Both the position numbers and the translations under genes were made by a program. The notes under the pieces are model-generated. The model saw only the letters and a list, made by a program, of their open reading frames with translations, did not search any database and was not told where the DNA came from. From Methanobacterium_B sp963825335 (GTDB lineage Archaea > Methanobacteriota > Methanobacteria > Methanobacteriales > Methanobacteriaceae), in the NCBI GenBank assembly GCA_963825335.1, contig CAWGSP010000001.1, positions 806,001-870,000 on the forward strand: 64,000 nt of DNA, given 5' to 3'. This document shows, one piece after another, positions 28,485 through 38,209 of this stretch (its first letter is position 1; every line of letters starts with the position of its first letter).

Positions 28485-28626
28485 ATATGGCACCTCCAGC
28501 GCCTTTTAAGATATCAAATCTTTGAGCATCTGCAACTAGTTTATCCATGAAGATGGAAAGTACTCGTGAGCTTTGGCTTTCAAAATATTTTAAAATCTTT
28601 GATTTAGGTTCTGTTACAAGTGTCAT
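28477..28626 (-). CDS. Small protein coupled to the PAC2 gene
   Basis: 49 residues, MTLVTEPKSKILKYFESQSS and on to GGAIYG-stop. Its TAA overlaps the PAC2 start by 8 bp, so translation is probably coupled. The sequence is amphipathic helical (VLSIFMDKLVADAQRFDILK). No family recognised. No strong ribosome binding site is seen at its own ATG, which keeps confidence moderate. Confidence 0.5.
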   Translation of the reverse strand: MTLVTEPKSKILKYFESQSSRVLSIFMDKLVADAQRFDILKGAGGAIYG

Positions 28627-29121
28627 AAATTTCTCTGTCTGATTATTTATGTAGTTTTACAGATGATGTCTTTAGAGATATTTGTCTACTATAGTTTGAT
28701 TTTTTTCGCGTAAAATGTATATTTGCTGTGTTATACGCTCTATAGAAATACAATTATCAAGATAATAAATTAATTTTATTATCTCTAATCTCTATTCATA
28801 TCCTGTTTTATATTCAATAGCATAATTTATGGATTTAGTTGCAAACCGATAACATATATAATATATCATCATATTGGTTTATAATTTTGGATTAATATCT
28901 GTTGAAACATAAAAATCGTTTAAACTTAGTATCAACATCTGATTTTATTTTATATGCCACCATAATTATGTTTATTAATATTCAACATGGAACTCATAGA
29001 TTAGTCATTCATAGTATATATATTTTTCAGTTTAACCTTCAAAGAAAAGCTTATAATATAATATATAATCAAGAGAGATATTGATGTTCAAAAGATTATA
29101 TAAAAACAAGAGGTGATACAT
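28627..29121. other. Long leader region of the frh operon
   Basis: 495 bp without a credible gene; a 60-codon frame at 28902-29084 has no ribosome binding site and low-complexity composition. TATA-rich strings, notably TATAATATAATATATAA at about 29050-29067, may include the frh promoter. The distance suggests room for regulation of F420-hydrogenase. Confidence 0.45.
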
Positions 29122-30339
29122 TTGAGCGAAAAAATAGTTATATCGCCAACGTCACGACAGGAAGGACATGCAGAACTAGTCATGGACGTCGATGATGAAG
29201 GAATCGTAACTAAGGGGCGATACTTTAGTATTACTCCTGTTAGAGGTCTTGAGAAAATAGTAACAGGTAAAGTTCCTGAAACAGCACCCGTAATTGTACA
29301 GAGAATATGTGGTGTCTGTCCTATACCTCACACTCTAGCATCAGTAGAAGCTATAGACGACTCTTTAGGTATTGAAATACCAAAAGCAGCTAGGCAGTTA
29401 AGGGAGCTTACACTGGCAGCTCACGTAGTTAACAGTCATGCAATACACCACTTCTTGATAGCAGCCGACTTCGTACCAGAAAACCTAATGGCCACAGCCA
29501 TAAATTCTGTTTCTGAAATAAGGAAAACAGTACAGTACGTAGTGGACATGGTTGCTGGAGAAGGTATCCACCCATCAGATGTTAGAATCGGTGGAATGGC
29601 TAGTAACATAAGTGAACTAGCAAGGAAAAGGCTATACGCCCGAACAAAAGCACTTATACCAAAAATAGACGCACATGTTGATCTTATTATTGGTTTGGTC
29701 GCAGATAAAGACTTACCAGCAGGTTTAGGAGTTACTCACGCACCAACTTTGGCCACAGATCCCCTTTATGGTGACAGAAACAATTTTGATCTCGATAGGT
29801 TCACCGAAATAATGCCAGAAACATGGTACGATGACCCTGAAGTTGGAAAAAGAGCATGCTCAACCATACCTCTCTACGATGGCAGAAATGTTGAAGTAGG
29901 ACCAAGAGCAAGGGCAGCAGTCTTTGGAAGCTACAGTGGTGAAGGTGTTGTAGCACAGCACATTACCCGAGCAATGGAAATGAAAACCAACATCTCAAAA
30001 ATCGTTGACTTACTTGCTGAACTCGACACATCTGCACCTGTTATGGCTGATTATGATGTTACCGGTACTAACAAACTTGGTATTGGTGCAATAGAAGGCC
30101 CTAGGGGAATGGATGTACATATGGCTCAAATTGCAAATGGTAAAACACAATTCTACAGCTGTTTAGTCCCAACAACATGGAATATTCCAACCATGGGACC
30201 TGCAACCGAAGGATTCCACCACGATTTCGGAGCTCATGTTATACGAGCATATGACCCTTGTCTATCCTGTGCAACCCACGTAATTGTTGTTGATGATGAA
30301 GATAAGAGTGTCATTAAGAATGAAATGGTCAGGATTTAA
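29122..30339 (+). CDS. frhA: F420-reducing hydrogenase large subunit FrhA
   Basis: 405 residues. Nickel-iron catalytic subunit of the group 3a hydrogenase that reduces coenzyme F420 with H2. Both nickel-binding pairs are intact: RICGVCPIPHT (about residue 60) and DPCLSCATH near the C-terminus, followed by a 17-residue tail that FrhD is expected to remove after the His. TTG 29122 behind AGAGGTG gives MSEKIVISPTSRQEGHA, the known start; the GTG at 29113 belongs to the ribosome binding site. First gene of frhADGB. Confidence 0.96.
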   Translation: MSEKIVISPTSRQEGHAELVMDVDDEGIVTKGRYFSITPVRGLEKIVTGKVPETAPVIVQRICGVCPIPHTLASVEAIDDSLGIEIPKAARQLRELTLAAHVVNSHAIHHFLIAADFVPENLMATAINSVSEIRKTVQYVVDMVAGEGIHPSDVRIGGMASNISELARKRLYARTKALIPKIDAHVDLIIGLVADKDLPAGLGVTHAPTLATDPLYGDRNNFDLDRFTEIMPETWYDDPEVGKRACSTIPLYDGRNVEVGPRARAAVFGSYSGEGVVAQHITRAMEMKTNISKIVDLLAELDTSAPVMADYDVTGTNKLGIGAIEGPRGMDVHMAQIANGKTQFYSCLVPTTWNIPTMGPATEGFHHDFGAHVIRAYDPCLSCATHVIVVDDEDKSVIKNEMVRI

Positions 30340-30350
30340 AGGGAATTAAC

Positions 30351-30821
30351 ATGCCATACGATGCAGAGATATTAATAATTGGCTGTGGAAACATCTTGTT
30401 CAAGGACGATGGATTTGGTCCCGCAGTAGTAGATGCTTTAGATGAACTTTCAAAAGAAGCCCCACTTCCAGAAAACACAATGACACTAGATGCAGGTACA
30501 GGAGGTCCACATTTTGTATTTTCACTGCCTCACGAATCATGGAAGAAAATGATAGTTGTGGACATAGTGGAGTTCGGTGCAGAACCAGGTACCATCAGGG
30601 TGTTTAGTGTCGATGAATTACCTAAGGGAGCATATGAAAATGTACACTCTTGGCCAGTTAATCAACCTTTACACGATCTGAGCAAAGTATGCGAAGTCAT
30701 GGTAGTGGGATGCCAGCCAGAATGTGTCTCTGCCCCCGATATTGAATTGGGATTAACTAAAAGTGTGGAAAATGCAATTCCAAAGGCCATTGAAATAATT
30801 TTAAAAGAAATAGAGGTTTAG
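30351..30821 (+). CDS. frhD: F420-hydrogenase maturation protease FrhD
   Basis: 156 residues of the HyaD/HycI endopeptidase family. It trims the FrhA C-terminus once nickel is inserted. The N-terminal GCGNILFKDDGFGP holds the acidic nickel-sensing residue, and LDAGTGGPH and VVDIVEFG follow in the usual order. It lies 11 bp after frhA and 3 bp before frhG. Confidence 0.94.
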   Translation: MPYDAEILIIGCGNILFKDDGFGPAVVDALDELSKEAPLPENTMTLDAGTGGPHFVFSLPHESWKKMIVVDIVEFGAEPGTIRVFSVDELPKGAYENVHSWPVNQPLHDLSKVCEVMVVGCQPECVSAPDIELGLTKSVENAIPKAIEIILKEIEV

Positions 30822-30824
30822 CCA

Positions 30825-31613
<789 letters not shown>

Positions 31614-31624
31614 GAGGTTGTAAA

Positions 31625-32509
31625 ATGGTATTAGGAACATACAAACAAATTACTCTTGGAAGATCAACCGACAAACAGATCCAGAAAATTTCACAAGACG
31701 GCGGAATAGTATCTGCTCTCCTATGTTTTGCCCTCGATGAAAAATTAATCGATGGTGCAGTTGTAGCCGGACCTTCAGATGAAATGTGGAAACCTAAAGC
31801 AACTGTTGCACTAACATCCGATGAAGTACTGGCCGCAGCAGGTACTAAATACACAATATCCCCGAATAACTGGGTACTTAAAGAAGCAGTAAGGCAAAAT
31901 GGTCTCGAAAAGGTTGGTATAGTCACCATTCCTTGTCAGACCATGGGTATAAGGAAAATGCAATCTTACCCATTCGGTGTAAGATTCTTGGCTGATAAGA
32001 TAGCATTGGATATTGGAATATGCTGCACTGAAAACTTCCCATTCGAATCACTAAAAACGTTTATCTCAGCTAAAGCTGGTGTAGACTTTGATTTAGTCGA
32101 AAAAATGGACATAGGAAAAGGTAAATTTTGGGTGAAAACTCAGGATGATCTGATCAGTTTCCCTATTAAAGAAACACACGGATATGAACAGAATGGATGC
32201 AAAGTTTGTCTAGACTTAGTTTCAGAACTTTCTGATATTTCAACAGGTTCAATAGGTGCTCCCGACTTATGGTCTGCAGTACAAGTTAGAACAGATGCTG
32301 GTGAAACTATATTCCAGAAAGCTGTCGATGCTGGTGCAATAGAACTTAAACCAATCGACGAAGGTAAATTTGGTCTTGAAATGCTCAAAAAACTTGCTAA
32401 ATCTAAAAAAGAGAAAGCAATGAAAGAGATTGACAGACGAAAGGCAATGGGATTACCTGTTCCATATAAAGCAAGTAGCGAAAAGGAAGATCCACTCGCC
32501 AACATCTAA
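31625..32509 (+). CDS. frhB: F420-hydrogenase beta subunit FrhB
   Basis: 294 residues. Flavin and iron-sulfur subunit where F420 is reduced. It starts YKQITLGRSTDKQIQKISQD, has TIPCQTMGIRKMQ and the C-terminal CKVCLDLVSELSDISTGSIG region of the FrhB/FdhB family. An AGGAGG site lies between it and frhG. A Lys-rich tail of about 30 residues ends the protein. Last gene of the operon. Confidence 0.95.
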   Translation: MVLGTYKQITLGRSTDKQIQKISQDGGIVSALLCFALDEKLIDGAVVAGPSDEMWKPKATVALTSDEVLAAAGTKYTISPNNWVLKEAVRQNGLEKVGIVTIPCQTMGIRKMQSYPFGVRFLADKIALDIGICCTENFPFESLKTFISAKAGVDFDLVEKMDIGKGKFWVKTQDDLISFPIKETHGYEQNGCKVCLDLVSELSDISTGSIGAPDLWSAVQVRTDAGETIFQKAVDAGAIELKPIDEGKFGLEMLKKLAKSKKEKAMKEIDRRKAMGLPVPYKASSEKEDPLANI

Positions 32510-32691
32510 ATTGGAACATGTTAAAATTTGAGTAAATAGGATTAAATTTCCTTTTACTTCTGTTTTTTTTAAATTTTTTTTTTAAATAATATTCTACAAC
32601 CATAATTTGCTGTAAAACATAAATAGTAGTCATTATTATTTTTCTAGGTCACACCATATATTTAACATGGAAATGATGACTGGTGATTCAA

Positions 32692-33918
32692 ATGGTTTCG
32701 AAAGATGTAAAGAATAAGAAGATCATAACATGCACCGAGTGTGGTGCTGAAAATCCTGATCAATCAGTATTTTGCGGATATTGTGGTAAAAAACTAGAAT
32801 CTACACCTAAAACAGAATCTAACGATAAAATCCAAAAATACTGTCAAATCTGTGGCAAAAAGATTATAACAGGGTCACGGTTTTGTGGTAATTGTGGTAC
32901 AAAATTCACGAGTTCTATGCAATCAAATATTAGACCTGCTAACACCCATGATGAGATTTCCAGAGAAGAATATTCCCAACCAGACATATATCCTGAAATT
33001 GATAATTGGAAACCATCGACCAAGAAAGTTATAAACAAATCTGAATCAGAATGGAAGAAAGAACTCGATGAGTTAACTTTAACTCCTGCAGAATCTATGA
33101 TGATAATTGATTTAGATATTGATGGATACGATCTGTTGAAGATAACCCTCCTCGATCTTCTTGCAAGAAGTGTGATCACATTTGACACTATCAAAGTTGA
33201 AACAGGCCTGATCTTAAAAAATCAGAAATTTATTCGAACAGTTAAAATGGGCCGCAACTTTCCAATAGCATTACGACCTCATGAAGAGATATTCACGATA
33301 GCGCTATACAAAGATGGGATGAACCTCTCAGAATACGCACATAGACTTGTACAGCACTTCACAAGTGATGGTAAGAAAGCTGATTTTGAATTATATAAAA
33401 ATAAGCTGATAAGAGATCAATTGGTAGAAGCAGGATATTTAGATAGGGTAAAAACAGATCTAAAATATAAAAACTCTGATGTTGTTTATCAACTAACTAA
33501 TTATGCAACTGTGGTTAAAGTTAACCTTCATAAACTGATTGAACAGGGAAAAAATCTTGAAAAATGGATTTTTGAAGATAAAGAAAGAGCGAAAGCCTAT
33601 CTGGAAGCTTGTGGAACAAATATATTTCTTTTGGATGATTATGATCTGGCCACATTTTACGAATTTCGTAACATGGTCGCAGATGTGAGATTGAATAAAA
33701 TCCTCTACAAAAAATACCTGCTACTCACCACACCATTTGTGATGTTCGCTGCTTTAAACTCCGAGAAAAAAATTAAGGATAAATTCGATCTTGATTCTAA
33801 TAATTTTGATTGGGAATCAACAAACCTAAATTTTGAGTTGGTTCGATCGGATTTAGCTTACATAGATTTCAAAACATTCGAATCTTTAAACGAATTATTT
33901 AACATATTAATCTTCTAA
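32692..33918 (+). CDS. Double zinc-ribbon protein with unknown C-terminal domain
   Basis: About 408 residues. Two N-terminal zinc ribbons (CTECGAENPDQSVFCGYCG, about residues 14-32; CQICGKKIITGSRFCGNCG, about 54-72), a Ser/Pro-rich linker, then a 280-residue alpha/beta region with no recognised motif (TPAESMMIIDLDIDGYDLLK). ATG 32692 follows GGTGATTCA; the in-frame GTG at 32683 is that site. It lies 182 bp after frhB with its own TATA-like region. Twin zinc ribbons are common in archaeal regulatory or membrane-signalling proteins; no transmembrane helix is seen. Function unknown. Confidence 0.7.
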   Translation: MVSKDVKNKKIITCTECGAENPDQSVFCGYCGKKLESTPKTESNDKIQKYCQICGKKIITGSRFCGNCGTKFTSSMQSNIRPANTHDEISREEYSQPDIYPEIDNWKPSTKKVINKSESEWKKELDELTLTPAESMMIIDLDIDGYDLLKITLLDLLARSVITFDTIKVETGLILKNQKFIRTVKMGRNFPIALRPHEEIFTIALYKDGMNLSEYAHRLVQHFTSDGKKADFELYKNKLIRDQLVEAGYLDRVKTDLKYKNSDVVYQLTNYATVVKVNLHKLIEQGKNLEKWIFEDKERAKAYLEACGTNIFLLDDYDLATFYEFRNMVADVRLNKILYKKYLLLTTPFVMFAALNSEKKIKDKFDLDSNNFDWESTNLNFELVRSDLAYIDFKTFESLNELFNILIF

Positions 33919-33944
33919 AATATTAAACAGGGTTCAATAACCCT

Positions 33945-34883
33945 TTATTCGGTTATAACTGTACAACCGTCTGCTTCAACAATAACTGTGTGCTCTGCCT
34001 GAGCTACACGGGCATCACTTTTCTCTTTAAGCACGTGATAGGGGTACACAGCTCTTGATGCTATCAATTGTCTCATTGCCATGTTAAGTTGCTTTGAACT
34101 TATTTTCTCAGCAATCCACCTTTGGGCAAATGGGAGGCTTCTGTACTCATTTGAAACAGTATTTAATAGTTTTCTCGCTAAAACCATTCGCATAGGTTGA
34201 TTTCGTAAAAATTTGAAGATGTAAACATCGTTTATGTCACCAACACGCCCTACACCATTGGTTACAAATGGTTCTATGGCAATGACATCACCTTCTTGGA
34301 TTTTATGGATATTTTTCTCTTTAATATTTGGAATTGAAAGTCCTGCATGAAGTATCCAGCGATCCATGCTGTGCCCTGTCAAATTTGAAACAGAGTTAAA
34401 TCCCCTGTTGTTAATGGTTTCTTCTATGATCTGGCCTATTTTACCAATTTCAACTCCGTCTCTTACGGTACTTATGGCATTTTCAAGGGCTTCTTTAGCA
34501 GTTTCAATCATTTTAAGGCTGGAATATTCGTTCGAATCAGATGAAGGGTTAGTATCATCACCTTTAAACTCTTGATCATCAACTCCGACCAGAACACTCA
34601 CAGCCGAATCGGCGATATAACCATTTACATGGGCTCCTAAATCAATTTTAACCAGATCACCCGTTTTAATTATGGATTCATCTCCTGGTGGTGATGTGTA
34701 ATGCGCAGTGATCTCATTTATTGAGATATTGCATGGAAATGCGGGTTTGCCTCCCATTTCAATAATATTGCCCTCAACAAATTCAATTATATCAATGATT
34801 TTCATATCGGCTTCAATATGGTCAACAGCTCTTTTTCTGATCTTCGATACAATTTCGCCCGGTTTTTTATACATTTCCATCAT
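33945..34883 (-). CDS. map: Methionine aminopeptidase, type II
   Basis: 312 residues. Removes N-terminal Met from nascent proteins. Metal ligands are present in KIDLGAHVNGYIADSAV (Asp pair), GHSMDRWILHAG (His), IAIEPFVTNG (Glu) and the final QAEHTVIVEADG (Glu). The insertion between the third and fourth ligands marks the type II (archaeal/eukaryotic MetAP2-like) form. A 42-residue hydrophilic segment with Ser/Asp repeats near residue 110 is unusual but plausible. Intact. Confidence 0.94.
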   Translation of the reverse strand: MMEMYKKPGEIVSKIRKRAVDHIEADMKIIDIIEFVEGNIIEMGGKPAFPCNISINEITAHYTSPPGDESIIKTGDLVKIDLGAHVNGYIADSAVSVLVGVDDQEFKGDDTNPSSDSNEYSSLKMIETAKEALENAISTVRDGVEIGKIGQIIEETINNRGFNSVSNLTGHSMDRWILHAGLSIPNIKEKNIHKIQEGDVIAIEPFVTNGVGRVGDINDVYIFKFLRNQPMRMVLARKLLNTVSNEYRSLPFAQRWIAEKISSKQLNMAMRQLIASRAVYPYHVLKEKSDARVAQAEHTVIVEADGCTVITE

Positions 34884-35078
34884 ACAATCACTTACTGATA
34901 TTATTCATTTTTATCAACCATCTATTTAAATTTGGAATTTTATACACAGATGATTCACCATACAGCTCAATTATTCATATTATTTTTTAATAGTAAATTT
35001 AAAATATCATCCAATACAATAGTATTATTAAAATCATCATATAAAAATCAGCACTTTGTGAATTGGGTGGAATCAAAT

Positions 35079-35180
35079 ATGAATCCAGAAACAATATATG
35101 AGGTGAAATTAAAGTTTAATTTAGTGAAATTAGGAATTATTGATAAAAATACATATATAAAAGTTTTAACAGATTTTTAA
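35079..35180 (+). CDS. Small protein before a membrane coiled-coil pair
   Basis: 33 residues, MNPETIYEVKLKFNLVKLGI and so on, ending TDF, with GGGTGG 9 bp before the ATG and its stop 12 bp before the next gene. A longer in-frame reading from 34932 is Phe/Ser/Asn-rich and has no ribosome binding site, so it is rejected. Possibly the first gene of the 35.1-36.2 kb set. Unrecognised. Confidence 0.4.
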   Translation: MNPETIYEVKLKFNLVKLGIIDKNTYIKVLTDF

Positions 35181-35192
35181 TGGGGAAAAAAT

Positions 35193-35606
35193 ATGGATGC
35201 AATACCACAAAATGTATTTTATATAATAATAGCTGTCATAATCGTTGTTGGAGTGATCGTTGCACTCATGCAATGGAGAAGGGTTCGAGAAGGGCAGACA
35301 AATGTAGAGTTTCTAACGAAACAAGCTGAACTAAAGAAAATAGACCTTGTTGAAAAGGACTTAGAATCGAAACGTATGATGAATGACATAGTTTTACCGA
35401 AAGAACAACAGGAAAAACTCACTAAAATAAGGGAAAATACTTCTGATCTCATGCATAAAGCAGGATATTTGCATAATGAGATTAATGAAAGAGTTACACG
35501 CCTTGAAGCTCAAACAGAATATGCTAAATTAGAAAAACTATTGATGGATATAGAGAAAAAAGAACAAGAGCTTGAGAAGAAGACTGGCAAGAAAGGAGGA
35601 AAATAA
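35193..35606 (+). CDS. Membrane-anchored coiled-coil protein A
   Basis: 137 residues. One N-terminal transmembrane helix (about 9-28, FYIIIAVIIVVGVIVALMQW) and then a cytoplasmic, heavily charged helical region with heptad-like spacing up to a Lys/Gly-rich end (EQELEKKTGKKGGK). Its stop overlaps the next ATG (TAATG), and AAGGAGG sits at its end for that next gene. The two products probably form a heteromeric membrane assembly. No named family recognised. Confidence 0.7.
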   Translation: MDAIPQNVFYIIIAVIIVVGVIVALMQWRRVREGQTNVEFLTKQAELKKIDLVEKDLESKRMMNDIVLPKEQQEKLTKIRENTSDLMHKAGYLHNEINERVTRLEAQTEYAKLEKLLMDIEKKEQELEKKTGKKGGK

Positions 35607-36217
35607 TGACTCCAATGGAGTTATTGGCCGTACTTGTACTAGCTGGAGCAATTGTTGTATTACTATATTATTACATGTTAGATAATCGCAACGCATCTTT
35701 TTTAAAGGCCCGCTCAGTTGTAGTAGGAACAGGAGAAAAAGCACGATCAACTGTATATGGTTCTAATGGAAAGAAGAGTGAAGATAAAGAAATGGGTGGT
35801 GAAGATATGTCTGGGAACGGAAAAGCTAGCGCAGCAAGCACGGGTGAGAGTGAAAAGGTTACCATCGAGGGGAGCATGATGGAAGGTGTCAGTGAAAGAA
35901 TGGCAGGTATGAGTGAAAAAATAAAAGGTACGGTTAAAGGCGTCCCGAAGAGTACCGATGTCCTATCAAGTAAAATTGATTATTTTTTGAACGATAAAAG
36001 TGATCAACTCATAAAAGATTGGGAACTAGCAACCAAAACAGATATATCACAGCTTGAAACCAGATATTCCAAGGTGACCCGAGATTTAGGAGAGTTGGAC
36101 AGTAGGTTCAATGAGTACAGGGGATTCACCAACAAAAAAATCAAAAAAATCGAGGAAAGACTTGATAAACTCGAAAATCCCGAAGAACAAGACAATTCCA
36201 AAGAAAATGAGTCTTAA
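35606..36217 (+). CDS. Membrane-anchored coiled-coil protein B
   Basis: 203 residues. An N-terminal transmembrane helix (about 5-25, ELLAVLVLAGAIVVLLYYYM), a Gly/Ser/Lys-rich linker (50-85), an amphipathic middle, and a C-terminal coiled coil (DLGELDSRFNEYRGF, KKIKKIEERLDKLEN). Translationally coupled to protein A at 35193. The shared layout suggests the two act together. Function unknown. Confidence 0.7.
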   Translation: MTPMELLAVLVLAGAIVVLLYYYMLDNRNASFLKARSVVVGTGEKARSTVYGSNGKKSEDKEMGGEDMSGNGKASAASTGESEKVTIEGSMMEGVSERMAGMSEKIKGTVKGVPKSTDVLSSKIDYFLNDKSDQLIKDWELATKTDISQLETRYSKVTRDLGELDSRFNEYRGFTNKKIKKIEERLDKLENPEEQDNSKENES

Positions 36218-36264
36218 AATAAGACTTTCCCATTTATTATAATTTCATTATTTAAAGGCGTTTT

Positions 36265-36588
36265 ATGTACGAAGATATAATCAACTATATTTCTTTATTT
36301 TTTTCAATTTTTGGGGCACTTTTAATAGTTTATGGTGGGCTAAACGCCATAATACAAGTCTTAAAAGTTGAAATTTTTAGGAAATCAAATAATTACAGTG
36401 GTATACGCATTGACTTCACATCTAAGATAGTACTTGCATTGGAGTTTTTTATAGCAGCAGATCTGATAAGAACAGTAATTCAACCAACCCTTGACGAAGT
36501 TATTATACTGGCAGTTATAGTAGCAATAAGGACAGTTGTGGGATATTCATTAGATAAAGAAGCAAAGGACATCATGTCACAACTATAA
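36265..36588 (+). CDS. DUF1622 membrane protein
   Basis: 107 residues, three transmembrane helices (about 8-30, 50-68 and 76-92) with the DFTSKIVLALEFFIAADLI and AIRTVVGYSLDKE segments typical of DUF1622. Starts 47 bp after protein B and may be in the same transcript. No activity is known for this family. Confidence 0.82.
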   Translation: MYEDIINYISLFFSIFGALLIVYGGLNAIIQVLKVEIFRKSNNYSGIRIDFTSKIVLALEFFIAADLIRTVIQPTLDEVIILAVIVAIRTVVGYSLDKEAKDIMSQL

Positions 36589-36644
36589 CTCAAGTTTACT
36601 GGTAAGATTTTGATAAACCCGCTTTTTAATGCCAAGTTAATAAT

Positions 36645-36658
36645 ACAAACCTTTATAT
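36645..36658 (+). promoter_or_regulatory. Promoter of the initiator tRNA / RNase P RNA unit
   Basis: CAAACCTTTATATG at 36645-36658 (BRE plus TATA) lies about 30 bp upstream of the tRNA 5' end, the right distance for archaeal transcription initiation. Confidence 0.6.
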
Positions 36659-36683
36659 GTGGTAAGGTATAACAGTCATAGTA

Positions 36684-36759
<76 letters not shown>

Positions 36760-36773
36760 TTTATTACTTTTTT

Positions 36774-37068
36774 AAATGGTAAGTCGAAGGGCAGCTAACG
36801 GTTTTTTGTAAACTGAGGAAACTCCATCCATCATACAGAACTGTGGTGTCATAAGACACGTGCCGAGAGGCATGACCATGGAGCAGAAACGACACGTCTT
36901 TTGATGGATGAACATGAAGCACAGCTGATGACATCAAAAGGAGCGGTGAAACGGCCATTCCACGGGATGTAAGAGTAAATACTGCTGATGAGTCCTGTAC
37001 GAGGCAGAGGTAATTCGCATAGATGAATGCTGCTGAAACAGAAGGTGGGTTACTCTCGGCATGCCATT
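36774..37068 (+). ncRNA. rnpB: RNase P RNA
   Basis: About 295 nt with the universal core: GAGGAAACTCC near 36817 and ACAGAAGGTGGGTTAC near 37039, which pair as P4 and flank the catalytic region. The ends AAATGGTAAGTCGA and TCGGCATGCCATTT pair as helix P1 and set the boundaries. Catalyses 5' maturation of tRNAs. The conserved GAGAGGCA and AGAGTAAATACTGCTGATG strings are also present. Boundaries are accurate to a few bases. Confidence 0.93.
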
Positions 37069-37230
37069 TAAATATTATTTTATGAATTAGTGATAAATTA
37101 ATTATCGTCTTAATTTTTTTTCATATCCTAGGTTACAATAACTTATTTGTTAACAAGATCGTTAACTATAACATCTTTACCGAACATCATAGAATCATAT
37201 TCTTCAATAATCATATTAACGGTGTTCTCA

Positions 37231-37917
37231 ATGTATTTAGTATCAACATTAACTCAGATCCTGCCGCTGGCCTTGGCTGCTGCTGTAAGTCCAACAGCTT
37301 TAATGGGTATAATACTCATATTATCTGTCTCAAAAAAACCCAAGCTTCAAGGATTTGGGTATTATTTGGGTGCTCTGTTTCTGATTTTGATCGTAGTAGT
37401 TATTGGAATGTTATTAGGGGCTGGAATTTCCTCGACTACATCCAAACCTGGACCTATTTTAGCCATTGTTGATGTTGTGTTGGGTATAATTTTACTGCTT
37501 CTAGGTATTATGAGAATTCGTAAACCTCAAAAAGTTGCGAATCCAGTGTTGGAAAATGATTCAAAAATTCCGTCAAATACTGTGACTCTTATTAAAGGGT
37601 TCTCATTTGGGTTCGGGATGTTTTTAATAAATTTTTCTACAACGATACTTGTTTTAGATGCTGGAAAAGAAATTGCAGTTTCATCGGCTGATTTGATGGG
37701 AAAATTAATCATCATAATAATATTGACTATCATTACATTATTGGTGTGTGAAGTGCCGTTGTTGTTGTATATATTATTTCCTGAAAAGGCGAATGATATT
37801 TTGTCCAATGTTAACAAGTGGATGCAAAAAAACAGCCATTATCTGATGGGAATTGTAATTATTGTGATAGGTGTTTACCTTGTATTCAATGGTTTCATCA
37901 AGTTAGGATTTTTCTAA
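37231..37917 (+). CDS. GAP/Sap-family membrane protein (LysE-like)
   Basis: About 228 residues, six transmembrane helices. The first carries the LALAAAVSPTALMGIILILS motif of the GAP (sulfolipid-1-addressing protein-like) branch of the LysE superfamily. Helix 4 follows IKGFSFGFGMFLINFSTT. ATG 37231 behind CGGTG is preferred over a TTG at 37147, which adds an unlikely Ser/Thr/Ile tail. Possibly an exporter; substrate unknown. Confidence 0.78.
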   Translation: MYLVSTLTQILPLALAAAVSPTALMGIILILSVSKKPKLQGFGYYLGALFLILIVVVIGMLLGAGISSTTSKPGPILAIVDVVLGIILLLLGIMRIRKPQKVANPVLENDSKIPSNTVTLIKGFSFGFGMFLINFSTTILVLDAGKEIAVSSADLMGKLIIIIILTIITLLVCEVPLLLYILFPEKANDILSNVNKWMQKNSHYLMGIVIIVIGVYLVFNGFIKLGFF

Positions 37918-38209
37918 TTTTTTATCAAAATGATCAAAATCATGATAAATTAAATATCACACACTATTTTTGTCCTTTATGTAGGGTGGATGATCATAAT
38001 TTTCTAACACCTCATCATGTTGTAATTTAACAACTCCCACATTATACATAATTAATATTTTGTTCATGATCTGCTCTTAAAATACAGCATAGTTTAATTT
38101 AACAGATCATTATTTTGATCGGGAAATTTTGTTTTGAAAAAGTCAACTTAATGCTAAAAATAAAAAATAAGAATAAAAAAATTTAAAAAAAATTTAAAAA
38201 TGGGATGAT
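37918..38209. other. Gene-free region between convergent genes
   Basis: 292 bp, AT-rich, between the 3' ends of the GAP-family gene and dnaJ. A-rich and T-rich tracts could act as terminators (for example the A tracts near 38170-38195 for dnaJ). No gene seen. Confidence 0.4.

Noticed and set aside
28902..29084. 60-codon plus-strand frame in the frh leader
   Set aside because: No ribosome binding site, low-complexity AT-driven residues, and not coupled to frhA.
34932..35078. N-terminal extension of the 33-residue ORF at 35079
   Set aside because: Residues are AT-driven (Phe, Ser, Asn, Lys), with no ribosome binding site at 34932; the internal ATG at 35079 has one.
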